A stretch of 43,251 bases of DNA from Bacillota bacterium (lineage in GTDB: Bacteria > Bacillota > Clostridia > Lachnospirales > Lachnospiraceae): positions 1 through 43,251 of the forward strand of contig JAEXGM010000075.1 of the NCBI GenBank assembly GCA_023450835.1, written 5' to 3'. Made by a program: the position numbers and the translations under genes. A model generated the notes under the pieces. The model saw only the letters and a program-made list of their open reading frames with translations. It ran no database searches and was not told where the DNA came from. How positions within the stretch are numbered: the first letter of the stretch is position 1; each line of letters opens with the position of its first letter. Positions 26,201 through 33,368 of the stretch are shown here, piece after piece.

Positions 26201-27335
26201 CCTTAATAAAGTTTTCCGGCAGACCATCCACTCTCTGAACAAAAATACCTGCAGGTACAGGGTCCGGTATATCAGATGGTGCTCCGTCCAATTTATACAG
26301 CCTTATATTATCAATATCTCCCCAGTATCCGGCTGACATATCACCGGAGATGGATATATCCATTACTCCATCTTCTCCAACGGTAAAGGCTTCTGTCTCA
26401 ACAGTTGTCCATTGGTCCCAGCCTGTGGTCGTAATTGCACTGTTATTTTCGCCGGCTGAAGTGGCCAAAGATAAGCCCGAAGTACCGGCTGCACCGGAAG
26501 CATCCAAAGTCACTTTATAACTGCCGGATTCCAGCCCTGTAACAGTTCGTGACAGCGTAAATGGCACCGGAACTGTTTTCTCATTCCAGATTTTTAAAAT
26601 ATTGGTTTTATTATTACTTGCCCACTGGTCCGTGTACACCTGATAACCTGCATCCCCATCTACCGTCATATCCAGATTCCAATTCGTTATATCCCCTGTT
26701 TCAAAATTACCATTGGCAAGACTTATTTCATAAGGCTCCGTTTGCTCCGTATCCTCTCTTGTCAAAGTAATATCATCCACATATCCGTAAGCATTCGGCA
26801 CTCCCTGAATATTGATTGTAACCGGGAGACTGGAATCAGCCTCTGTGATATTGATATTATTTAAAGAAAATGTATCCCAGGTATTCCACCCGGTAGTTGT
26901 AATAGCCGCCCCCGATACTGCACCTGCTGTAAAGTAAACGCCGGCACCGCTTCCCATGACTTTCCCCGTTAAAGAATATACACCGGCCGGAAGAGAATCT
27001 ACCGCCTGGCTTAGAGTAATAGTCTGGCTGGAAGCAGACGTATCCTTGACCCAGAATTTCAAACAATAAGCTCCATCTCCGCCTGTGATATAGGTATTGT
27101 CAGCATATGCCTGCCAGTCCATTGTTACGTTATTCCAGTCATATCCAATATCCCAGCCTGCTTCTGCCTGCCAGATGTCGGATTCAAAACCCGGATTCTT
27201 AATAAGCTCCTCAGCTGCTGTGCTAGCTGCCCCGACTGCTGCAGCTACTGCATTTGTATGAACCTGAATCATTGTAAAACATAAGATAACGGACATCATA
27301 AGGCTAATTCTCTTTTTTAACCAATTTGTTTTCAT
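23208..27335 (-). CDS. Multidomain secreted arabinogalactan endo-beta-1,4-galactanase (GH53)
   Basis: A 1375-residue extracellular enzyme that cuts beta-1,4-galactan side chains of pectin. Signal peptide is about 1-31. Two CBM-like beta-sandwiches cover about 42-196 and 203-350 (each with NPGFE or NGNFE and a late GYVDDI or GDIDNI). The GH53 catalytic domain covers about 365-750, with acid/base Glu517 (MVQIGNETNN) and nucleophile Glu620 (VMVAETSYAY). A bacterial Ig-like (Big_4) domain is at about 755-832, and a third CBM-like module at about 835-980. A Pro/Thr-rich linker (about 984-1014) leads to a C-terminal domain with an LYLYHFNEKTGKLESLP segment and a final Big_2 domain (about 1285-1375). 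CBM61 is the likely binding-module family. No dockerin or sortase signal is seen. Confidence 0.94.
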   Translation of the reverse strand: MKTNWLKKRISLMMSVILCFTMIQVHTNAVAAAVGAASTAAEELIKNPGFESDIWQAEAGWDIGYDWNNVTMDWQAYADNTYITGGDGAYCLKFWVKDTSASSQTITLSQAVDSLPAGVYSLTGKVMGSGAGVYFTAGAVSGAAITTTGWNTWDTFSLNNINITEADSSLPVTINIQGVPNAYGYVDDITLTREDTEQTEPYEISLANGNFETGDITNWNLDMTVDGDAGYQVYTDQWASNNKTNILKIWNEKTVPVPFTLSRTVTGLESGSYKVTLDASGAAGTSGLSLATSAGENNSAITTTGWDQWTTVETEAFTVGEDGVMDISISGDMSAGYWGDIDNIRLYKLDGAPSDIPDPVPAGIFVQRVDGLPENFIKGVDVSSIISLENSGVKFYGTTGEEQDIFKTLSEAGVNYVRVRVWNAPYDASGNGYGGGDCDLATAIKIGKRAAEYGMKLLVDFHYSDFWTDPGKQKAPKAWSSMTLEGKKTALYDYTKQSLQALLDNGIEIGMVQIGNETNNGFCGETDWVNKCVLFSQGSKAVRDICSENTGAAILVALHFTDPETSGRYLSYAKILNDNGVDYDVFASSYYPYWHGSLTNLTSVLDSVAATYHKKVMVAETSYAYTLEDGDGHANTIKEGSVLADYQPTVQGQANSLRDVIQAVANVGEAGIGVFYWEPAWIPVGTPDQLETNKLIWEQYGSGWASSYAKEYDPTDAGVWYGGSSWDNQALFDFTGHPLESLKVFKYVNTGAFTDLRIDAAQNVTLSVTLGETIQLPERAEVTYNDNSKAKVNVTWDAAELQAAVNGGAGIYKVHGTIAGYEKTILCTVTVNPRNYIVNPSFESSDRSPWKITYTNGTAQTDYQNKTSDAKTGDYSLHYYSAAGVDFKVQQTITGLEPGIYSFSLWLQGGDAGASPDMYIYALADGKNYQQATGVSGWVNWNNPAVNNIVVENGEVTIGAYIKCAGGGWGTLDDFYLYKTGDITTTTPPAEEPTKAPEDTVTPIPTAEPTPAPVTDIISSSKNNVSVKVSFTTADNKIKASVEVNTQEILNKAKKATNKKPAEVIIPVASEKLAQQIGTEKAASVNIDVTVDHTILISDKLKVGINLAANILKAAANTGKDIQVSVKDETGKELYSWSFSGTELAGSKNGIIPVDLAVNVTKIAENRALSNILKQNKENLTGGLILNFGHKGVLPAQARIKIFVGDRLQKDTKGNYKTEKLYLYHFNEKTGKLESLPYNTYQTDKNGYIDIDLLHCSDYAALPEKADSGIVTKLIDQVTVKVNKINLSLKEKKTSKLTIDLPETLQIVPSLSSKTNSSAIGAVTVTYTSSDKSIVKVDKNGKITAAGTGTAYIFEHIKLFNKTEKTIKFSITVKK

Positions 27336-27396
27336 AAACTCCTCCTAGTTAGTCCCCATATTATTTAGATTCCCCACAGAACAGAAAACAAAGCAA

Positions 27397-29430
27397 CTAC
27401 AAGATAAAAGTTTTAATAGACTCCTGCAGGTCTGCCGCATTACTTCCCAGAATTTTAGAGGCACCACTTAACTTCTCTACTAATTCCAGCTGATTTGCAA
27501 TGGTCTGCCCTACCTCCTCTGAGGCCGATGCTGTTTCCTCAGAAATAGCCGATATGTTTTCAATGGCAGACAGGGTATCCTCTTTTGCTTTATTCATACT
27601 TGCCATGACAGAGCCGATTGTCTGCAGGTTGATAGAAAGCTTATTCACGGATGCACTCATTTGATAGAATATATTTACTGTATTTTGTAAAGCATCTTCT
27701 TGTACTGCTGCGCTCTGTAAAGCCTCATCCGTTGATTCTTTCGTATCCTGTGTTTTCTTTTGTATATTTTGAATAATTTCCGCTATCTTGGATATGGAAT
27801 TCCGGGACTGGTCTGCCAGCTTCCGGATCTCGTCCGCTACCACTAAAAAACCTCTTCCTGCCTCTCCCGCTCTTGCCGCTTCAATAGACGCATTCAATGA
27901 CAGAAGATTGGTCTGTTCAGAAATGGAATTTATTACATTAATAATTTCACCGATAGAAGCCGCAGCCATTTCCAAATCCCTCATATTTCTAATGACCTTT
28001 TCATTAATAGAAGAAGTTTCTCTGGTTCGGACCATAAGTTCTTCTGCCACAGTCCCTCCCTGATAAATAATGTCTTTCGTGTCCTCCATAAACCGTTCAA
28101 TTTCCTGCGTATTTACATGAACTTCCTGAATCTTTTCTGCCAGGGTCGACATCTGCTGCAAACAATTTGTGGAATCTTCTGCCTGCATACTGACTCCCTT
28201 TTCAATATCTTCAATAGCATAATTTATTTCTTGTGTTGCCAAAAGTAAAAGAGAAGATATCTCTTCTACCGCAGCCGCTGACACAGTTACTTCATTCCCC
28301 ACTTCTGAGGAATTGGTAATCAGTGTTCTCATATGAACCAGCATGCTATTGATACTAACGGCCAGATTTTGGAACTCATCTTTACGTTTCATATGTATTT
28401 CTGCCTTTAAATTTCCTTGTTCCGCCTGCACAAGGCTGTATTGAATCTTTCCGATGATTTTACCGAATCCCGCCGAAAACAGCAAACCAATAATTATAGC
28501 AATCAAGCTGGCAAATGTAACAAAAGCAAGAGTAGTGTCTTTAATGATATCCGCATTGCTAAGAATAATGCTTTTAGGTATCAGGGTGCAGATAATCACA
28601 CCGGTATTTCCGATTTTGGAGTACAAAAACAACTGGGTTTTTCCTCCTGCCCTTACATAGAAATAACCATTCTCCTTATCCCCCTTCACTGCGTTCTGAT
28701 AAAAGCTTTCATTGGAAAATGTTATTTTATAAGGGTTGTCCAAGATAATCTCTCTTCCGTCGCCTGTGATAAAAGCTGTTGTGCATCCCTGGTCAAAATT
28801 CATCTTCTGCAAGGCTTCCTGTACTTTTGCCGTCTTTACGTCAATAACAACATATCCTTTTCCTTTCACAAAGGGTACCGTACAGGATAAGACATAGGAC
28901 TCCGGAGAAATCCCAGCCTTTTCATCAATATAACGATGATAACCGGCCCACAAATATTTAACTCCCTTATCTAATTGTTTTCCTTCATCTGACAGCAAAT
29001 ATCCGTCATAGGTTCTGGTTAAATCGCCGCTTGATGCGTAACTTTTACCATAACTTGATATCACATTAAAAGAATTCACAAATTCATCGGAAGATACTAT
29101 CTTTGCATACCTTTTATATAATATCTTATAGGTATCCTCTTCCTCTTTTCCATTCTTTGACGCACCTGTATAGTAATTTACAAAATCCTCATCCGTTGTC
29201 AGCTTGATAATCTCCGCGTATACTCCTTTTATCCCCAGGTCAAGATATTGTCCTGTGCTTTCCACCGTCCTCATAGCTGCATTTTCATAATTATCTGTTA
29301 ATGCTTCGGAAGCCTTTGTGTAGGAAATCAAACCCAAAACAATGATAAAAAAAACCGGAATCAAAATAATACCTATTAGTTTGAAACCAATTCCCCAAAT
29401 TGTAATATTCCGTGTTTTCATATAATGCAT
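27397..29430 (-). CDS. Methyl-accepting chemotaxis protein with extracellular Cache-type sensor
   Basis: A 677-residue chemoreceptor from the ATG at 29430, chosen because GAGGAG is 7 bases upstream; the frame stays open to 29472. TM1 is at about 12-32 and TM2 at about 300-325, enclosing about 265 residues that look like a dCache sensor (aromatic and Gly-rich with YLLSDEGKQLD, AFITGDGREIILD). A HAMP segment follows, then a long coiled coil with the signalling tip LNASIEAARAGEAGRGFL and VVADEIRKLADQSR. It lies just upstream of the galactanase gene (61-bp gap). Sensing galactan-derived sugars is an inference from context. Confidence 0.93.
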   Translation of the reverse strand: MHYMKTRNITIWGIGFKLIGIILIPVFFIIVLGLISYTKASEALTDNYENAAMRTVESTGQYLDLGIKGVYAEIIKLTTDEDFVNYYTGASKNGKEEEDTYKILYKRYAKIVSSDEFVNSFNVISSYGKSYASSGDLTRTYDGYLLSDEGKQLDKGVKYLWAGYHRYIDEKAGISPESYVLSCTVPFVKGKGYVVIDVKTAKVQEALQKMNFDQGCTTAFITGDGREIILDNPYKITFSNESFYQNAVKGDKENGYFYVRAGGKTQLFLYSKIGNTGVIICTLIPKSIILSNADIIKDTTLAFVTFASLIAIIIGLLFSAGFGKIIGKIQYSLVQAEQGNLKAEIHMKRKDEFQNLAVSINSMLVHMRTLITNSSEVGNEVTVSAAAVEEISSLLLLATQEINYAIEDIEKGVSMQAEDSTNCLQQMSTLAEKIQEVHVNTQEIERFMEDTKDIIYQGGTVAEELMVRTRETSSINEKVIRNMRDLEMAAASIGEIINVINSISEQTNLLSLNASIEAARAGEAGRGFLVVADEIRKLADQSRNSISKIAEIIQNIQKKTQDTKESTDEALQSAAVQEDALQNTVNIFYQMSASVNKLSINLQTIGSVMASMNKAKEDTLSAIENISAISEETASASEEVGQTIANQLELVEKLSGASKILGSNAADLQESIKTFIL

Positions 29431-29579
29431 TTGAATGCTCCTCATCCTTTGTACTTTCAATGATATCGTCATTGTTGCGCAACCGGTTGTTCATATTTCT
29501 ATTATATCATAGGATTAATTTGTATTATAGTATCATCATCGACAACTCTTTTTAAATTTATTGGGCATTTTGCACAATA

Positions 29580-29624
29580 AATCAAGGATATTTCGCGCAA
29601 TTGTTGCGCACAATGTCCTTGATT
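29580..29624. repeat. Nested inverted repeat upstream of the chemoreceptor gene
   Basis: Outer arms AATCAAGGA / TCCTTGATT (9 bp) enclose inner arms GCGCAA-TTG-TTGCGC. Could be a terminator protecting the receptor gene from upstream transcription or a protein-binding site. Confidence 0.55.
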
Positions 29625-29715
29625 AGAAATAAATAACAATTTAGGATATAAAAGTAAGGGCATTATCTTGAAAAGCTCTCGGAATAAATAACGATGATTT
29701 TGATACTTAGAAATA

Positions 29716-29855
29716 TAACGGCTGGTTATGCTTTAAATAAAAGCGGATAATAAAGTTTCCAAGAATGAATTCAGAGAATTTAGAATTTATACAACACGAA
29801 ATATAGTGCAAAAATAAAAACCCCAGTAAACACTGAGGTTTTAGAGTGGAGCTGA
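29716..29855 (-). repeat. 140-bp direct repeat, outer copy (duplicate of the ssrA 3' end and terminator)
   Basis: Matches 30869-31008 with one mismatch over 140 bases. It contains the last nine bases of tmRNA (TCAGCTCCA on the minus strand) and a copy of its terminator (about 29817-29842). The DNA on the tmRNA side diverges right after these nine bases. Confidence 0.9.
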
Positions 29856-30176
29856 ACTGTACAGTTTGTTAGTATAGTCTAAAGTATAATAAAAGTAAAG
29901 CCTCATTTTATCAGGCTCAGTAACAGAATCATTTTCCTACTTAAGCACTCTATAGGATCAGGGTTATCTATCTTACCCTGCCAACTAATGAATGCTTGAA
30001 ATCAAAGCTGTATCTTTGTTTTGAGATAATCTGAGGTGTATACTTGCCATTAACTGACGGATTACAGCAGTAGACTACGTCATTAATAGTATGTAAGTAT
30101 AAGTAAGGTTTGCCCTTTCACCTTGGCTTAAGGGAAATAATCAGACACCACTAAATAAGTGTGCCTTTAATAATTT

Positions 30177-30599
30177 CTATAAATTTAACAATTGCTTTTT
30201 CTTTGAATTAAATTCTTCTTGTGTAATAACACCATCGTCAAGTAATTGTTTATACTTAATTAATTCATCAGCACTAGAAAATTGATTAATGCTGTTCGTT
30301 GAAGATTGCATCTTTTCAATATACTCCTTAATTTGTAAGGCTACTTCATATTTCTTTTTTGAATTAATAACAATAGTATTCTCGTCTTTGATGAAATCAT
30401 TTACTGTTTTCATACTACTATTATTCAATCCACCAACTGTTTGAAAATAAAGGTAACCTCCTGTAAATCCAGGTTTTTTAATTTGAACTGATATTACATT
30501 ATTGATTGGAATGGTTTTTTGTTTTCTTGTGATACTCTCATTGATTGAAATAGCATTCCCACTTACCTCAACAGTTTTACCCATAGTACTTATTATCAT
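30177..30599 (-). CDS. Small protein with N-terminal PH-like region and C-terminal SHOCT domain
   Basis: A 140-residue protein. The last 30 residues, SADELIKYKQLLDDGVITQEEF and NSKKKQLL, are a SHOCT (short C-terminal) domain, an oligomerisation module found in many phage- and island-borne proteins. The first 95 residues (beta-strands with ISINESITRKQKTIPINNVI and GFTGGYLYFQTVGG) resemble the DUF4429/PH-like partner domain that often precedes SHOCT. The ATG at 30599 follows a GGAGG-like site (30606-30610). It is the only intact gene between the 140-bp repeats and is notably A+T-rich, consistent with cargo of a mobile element. Molecular function unknown. Confidence 0.78.
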   Translation of the reverse strand: MIISTMGKTVEVSGNAISINESITRKQKTIPINNVISVQIKKPGFTGGYLYFQTVGGLNNSSMKTVNDFIKDENTIVINSKKKYEVALQIKEYIEKMQSSTNSINQFSSADELIKYKQLLDDGVITQEEFNSKKKQLLNL

Positions 30600-30657
30600 A
30601 AATCCATCCTCCTATATGTATTTTTACAATTATTATAGCAAATTTTTCATATATTTT

Positions 30658-30786
30658 CTATCTTTTTGCACACATTAAAACCACATACTTATGATGGATA
30701 GCTTCACTCAATCTCATCATTCTTTTTATATGCTGCTCTTGCTTCATTGGGCTAATCTCTTTGGAACCTGTTGAAACAATCAACAT
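30658..30786 (-). pseudogene. Short unidentified coding remnant
   Basis: A minus-strand frame of about 42 codons (MLIVSTGSKEISPMKQEQ and on to VVLMCAKR) without a ribosome site. Upstream, in another frame, the segment LLLVDRTGRYQHFLKRK (about 30805-30868) stops at 30752. Together they look like a frameshifted gene cut off by the repeat at 30869. I do not recognise the family. Confidence 0.25.
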
Positions 30787-30868
30787 CACTTCCAATACTC
30801 TTCATCATTTTCCGTTTTAAGAAGTGTTGATATCTTCCCGTCCGGTCTACCAACAATAAAATCGTTAG

Positions 30869-31008
30869 TAACGGCTGGTTATGCTTTAAATAAAAGCCGA
30901 TAATAAAGTTTCCAAGAATGAATTCAGAGAATTTAGAATTTATACAACACGAAATATAGTGCAAAAATAAAAACCCCAGTAAACACTGAGGTTTTAGAGT
31001 GGAGCTGA
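30869..31008 (-). repeat. 140-bp direct repeat, inner copy (ssrA 3' end and terminator)
   Basis: Partner of 29716-29855. It begins inside ssrA at its last nine bases and extends outward through the tmRNA terminator. Confidence 0.9.
30970..30995 (-). terminator. Terminator of ssrA
   Basis: AAAACCTCAGT / ACTGGGGTTTT, 11-bp stem with one G-U pair, 4-nt loop, followed by TATTTTTGC on the minus strand. Confidence 0.85.
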
Positions 31009-31357
31009 GGGGAATCGAACCCCTGTCCGAAAGCCCATTCATTGCAGCATCTCCCATTACAGTCAATCATTTATGCAGGTCTTACCTGCTGTTCCCTCCA
31101 TCAAGCGCCGGTTGACAGGCTCATGACTTTGGTAGCTTCATAATTCTTTTATCTTCTCAAAGCTTTGAAGACAAAGTGCCTTGCTAATTTGATGCCGAGG
31201 TCTTAAACCGCAAGAAGCTTAAGTTCGACAGCTGCCATTAGGCAGCGTACGCTAAATTTTCGTCTGCGTTTAAATTTAATTCTAAGTTGATGACGCGGTC
31301 CTAGTCCGCGAATGGCTTCCGCAACTTCAAAACCCCCGTCGAAACCAGTACAACCCC
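31000..31357 (-). ncRNA. ssrA: Transfer-messenger RNA (tmRNA)
   Basis: Rescues stalled ribosomes with SmpB. The 5' end reads GGGGTTGTACTGGTTTCGAC (tRNA-like 5' part) and pairs with the 3' acceptor CAGCTCC, giving seven pairs with wobbles. The T-arm is GGGG-TTCGATT-CCCC close to the 3' end. The CCA tail is not encoded (CTC follows the discriminator A). The tag frame lies at 31238-31267 and encodes ADENLAYAA followed by TAA, starting from the resume codon GCA. A TATAAT box is at 31418-31423. smpB and rnr, its partners, are 2-5 kb away. The last nine bases are part of the 140-bp duplication. Confidence 0.97.
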
Positions 31358-31417
31358 GAATAAAGGATTCGTGTGGTTTGCAGACTTTTGAGCTTAGTTA
31401 TGCTAAATACATTTTTT

Positions 31418-31454
31418 ATTATAACCGATAATTGTGTCTAAAATGTGTCTAAAA
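31418..31454 (-). promoter_or_regulatory. ssrA promoter with tandem 11-bp repeats
   Basis: TATAAT at 31418-31423 (minus strand). Just upstream are two abutting copies of TTTTAGACACA (31444-31454 and 31433-31443) in place of a good -35 box. The mature 5' end at 31357 implies removal of a leader of about 50 nt. Confidence 0.5.
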
Positions 31455-31563
31455 AAAATTAATAATATATTTAAACTCTATTCAAAGTATATACATATAT
31501 GAACGATATAATCATTATTGTAGACACAAGAGAATTCTTGGTTAAATAATTTTTTTCATAAAA

Positions 31564-31606
31564 GGGGCCGTTGTTAACTTTCCGCATATAAGTTCGCAAC
31601 AGCCCC
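31564..31606 (-). terminator. Terminator of the 79-residue hypothetical gene
   Basis: GGGGCTGTTG / CAACGGCCCC with one G-U pair in the minus-strand RNA, extended by AACTT / AAGTT inside, followed by TTTTATG. Confidence 0.75.
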
Positions 31607-31832
31607 TCCTCCTTTTTACTTCTATTGTACCATTAATGCTATTTATATTAATGAAAGATTCCTTAAGAATCCTATTATTTTTCACTTGACTTTGCTTTCT
31701 GTTCTTCCTTACGGCTTGTCCTTCACGTCAGCTTTACCGGAATACTTTCTTTTACAGCTTGTTTTTTCCGGTTTCCTGTACGAATACCTGCTACTGTCAT
31801 AGAATAAGAAGTTTCCTTCCGAGAATTATTTT

Positions 31833-32072
31833 TTATTTTTTTAGTATCACCCTAACTAATCGAATACCCTCCGGAAGGTCTTTTTTCATTCTCATTGCAC
31901 GGTGGGCCTTATCTATTAGCTGTTTTTTTGTATCTTCGGGATATTTTCCGTCAAATTCATATATGTATTCTTTGGGAATATCCTTTAACGCAGCATCTAC
32001 CAGGGAGCCACCATCCTGCAAATACTTAAGAAGCGCTTCTTTTAATATTTCTTCACATGCCTGATATTTCAT
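31833..32072 (-). CDS. Small hypothetical protein
   Basis: A 79-residue soluble protein, MKYQACEEILKEALLKYL at the start and GIRLVRVILKK at the end. It is mainly helical and rich in Lys, Asp and Glu, with no membrane segment. A long AGGAGAGAG site precedes the ATG and a terminator lies downstream, so I believe it is a real single-gene transcript. I do not recognise the family and assign no function. It is divergent from the gene at 32213. Confidence 0.6.
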   Translation of the reverse strand: MKYQACEEILKEALLKYLQDGGSLVDAALKDIPKEYIYEFDGKYPEDTKKQLIDKAHRAMRMKKDLPEGIRLVRVILKK

Positions 32073-32212
32073 AAAATCTCTCTCCTATTTTTCTAATATT
32101 AGACCATTATATGCGGCAGAATTGAAAAATTGCCCTCCTATATAAAAATGGAATGTTGTACCAGCATTCCTACATAATATCCCATAGAGATAAGTTCTAA
32201 TGGGGTATCAGT

Positions 32213-32767
32213 TTGGACAATAACAATCATACCGGGTATTATTCCAAAGAGGATCTTCGAAATGTCCTGCGGCAATATTTCACGGATTACACCATGTGGA
32301 TGCGATTTTATATAGTAAGCAGGGTGTCCGGTCTAAAGGATCAGGAAGTTATCAAAAACCGGATATATGAAACACCGATACAGGTGGCAAGGTTATTTCG
32401 GATATATTATGACGGGAAGACAACTGATGTCTTTGAGGATTTGTTCAGAACTCATATAAGACTTAGTATTGCTTTGGTAGAAGATGTTATTGCCGGAGAT
32501 ACTGCCTCATTTGCTAAAACTATGCCGGACTTTAATACGAACGCAAAGGCCCTCTCGGCTCATTTATCACTTATGAATCCTTATCTGAATCAACCGCAGC
32601 TGGAAAATCTGCTAAAGAATCTTTTAGACATGACCTTGGACGAAGCTACCAAACGCAAAAACATGCAATATGCCGATGATGTATATCAATATGATAATAT
32701 AGAATATTTTGTTCTTATGATAGCTGATATTCTATGGGGAGCTATGGTGAAAAAATTTTACAGTTAG
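32213..32767 (+). CDS. Hypothetical protein, helical, 184 residues
   Basis: A mostly helical, soluble protein with many Tyr, Asp and Asn residues (NVLRQYFTDYTMWMRFYIVS near the N-terminus; IEYFVLMIADILWGAMVKKFY at the C-terminus, in parts). I do recall similar unnamed proteins in Clostridia and Bacilli starting with a Tyr-rich segment and an LRN-L-R--F-DH/YT-W-R pattern, but no function is known to me. The start is TTG at 32213 with only a weak GGGG site, so the exact N-terminus is unsure. No operon partner. Confidence 0.65.
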   Translation: MDNNNHTGYYSKEDLRNVLRQYFTDYTMWMRFYIVSRVSGLKDQEVIKNRIYETPIQVARLFRIYYDGKTTDVFEDLFRTHIRLSIALVEDVIAGDTASFAKTMPDFNTNAKALSAHLSLMNPYLNQPQLENLLKNLLDMTLDEATKRKNMQYADDVYQYDNIEYFVLMIADILWGAMVKKFYS

Positions 32768-32865
32768 CCTTCTTTCATCACAAAGAATAAATAACCGACA
32801 TATAATATCATGATAAAGTGTCTGATATATTTCGGACCTTTAATCGTATAATATATCTTTATCCG

Positions 32866-32895
32866 ATTATAGAAACATCCTTTTGTTTCTATAAT
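32866..32895. promoter_or_regulatory. 12-bp inverted repeat overlapping a -10 box upstream of the Cys-rich gene
   Basis: ATTATAGAAACA / TGTTTCTATAAT with a 6-nt loop. The right arm contains TATAAT (32890-32895) pointing to the gene at 32939. This looks like an operator covering a promoter. Confidence 0.5.
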
Positions 32896-32938
32896 ATAAA
32901 TATGTCGATTGTTTTGATAATATGTATGGAGGTGGCTT

Positions 32939-33274
32939 ATGGAGGGTATAAAAGAATTTATTAACAATACCTGCGCCGACCTGAATGTGACATTAACTGT
33001 CAGAGAAAGGGATTGTGTAGGATGTATCTTTCGTAGAGAAGAATTCTGCCTGCTTATTGGTGAATGTAAGAAGGTCTGTTACGGAAACGAACTGAATCCA
33101 TTTCTTGACTGTATATGTGCCTGCTACTGCGACTTCGGACAATGTGCCAGTACAGAATTGGCTGTACGTAAAAGAGGCTGCATAGTCGACCGCTTCATTA
33201 ATCATACCCCTAAAATTATGTTTCTGAATGCTGGACCTTCTATCGTTATAACTTCTTTGCATTGGTGCCATTGA
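32939..33274 (+). CDS. Cysteine-rich small hypothetical protein
   Basis: A 111-residue protein with 13 cysteines, in clusters RDCVGCIF, EFCLLIGECKKVCYG and LDCICACYCDFGQC. GGAGGTGG is 4-5 bases before the ATG, a strong site that supports a real gene. No signal peptide or zinc-finger family is recognised; the Cys spacing could bind metal or an Fe-S cluster, which is inference. The frame on the other strand (32993-33271) lacks a site. Expression may be controlled by the inverted repeat at 32866-32895. It is convergent with smpB across a long terminator hairpin. Confidence 0.6.
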   Translation: MEGIKEFINNTCADLNVTLTVRERDCVGCIFRREEFCLLIGECKKVCYGNELNPFLDCICACYCDFGQCASTELAVRKRGCIVDRFINHTPKIMFLNAGPSIVITSLHWCH

Positions 33275-33286
33275 TCCCCTTAAAAA

Positions 33287-33357
33287 TAAGGGTAAACTAT
33301 ACTGCCTGAAATGCTTAAGTTCCCGTGCACCTCTGCGGCAGCGATAGCTTACCCTTA
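33287..33357 (-). terminator. Long stem-loop terminator between the Cys-rich gene and smpB
   Basis: TAAGGGTAA-CTAT-CTGCC pairs with GGCAG-ATAG-TTACCCTTA (arms 33287-33306 and 33337-33357), with a 30-nt loop. On the minus strand it is followed by TTTTTAAG, so it terminates smpB; it may also serve the plus strand. Confidence 0.7.
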
Positions 33358-33368
33358 ATTTACTTCCA

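Larger units (their letters stand above)
29431..30176. other. 746-bp region without a confident gene
   Basis: From left to right it holds the chemoreceptor leader with TTGCGCAA-like motifs (29475-29482, 29570-29577), a nested stem-loop (29580-29624), the outer 140-bp direct repeat (29716-29855) and AT-rich insert DNA (29856-30176). I found no reading frame with a ribosome site; several short hairpins occur (for example AGCCT / AGGCT). Confidence 0.5.
29716..30868. mobile_element. Putative small genomic islet inserted at the 3' end of ssrA
   Basis: 1,153 bp bounded by 140-bp direct repeats, with one good gene (SHOCT protein, 30177-30599) and no integrase. ssrA 3' ends are favoured sites of integrases. 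It could equally be a segmental duplication; the missing recombinase makes it a remnant at best. Confidence 0.45.
31358..31832. other. 475-bp gene-free stretch upstream of ssrA
   Basis: Contains the ssrA leader and promoter (31418-31454), an AT-rich stretch, and the terminator at 31564-31606. I see no gene; the sequence 31630-31830 shows no convincing frame with a ribosome site. Confidence 0.5.

Noticed and set aside
30752..31066. 104-codon minus-strand frame through the ssrA 3' end
   Set aside because: It starts inside tmRNA at a TTG without ribosome site and reads the T-arm and terminator; only its last 39 codons could be a gene remnant.
32993..33271. 92-codon minus-strand frame opposite the Cys-rich gene
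   Set aside because: No ribosome binding site, and the opposite frame has a strong one.
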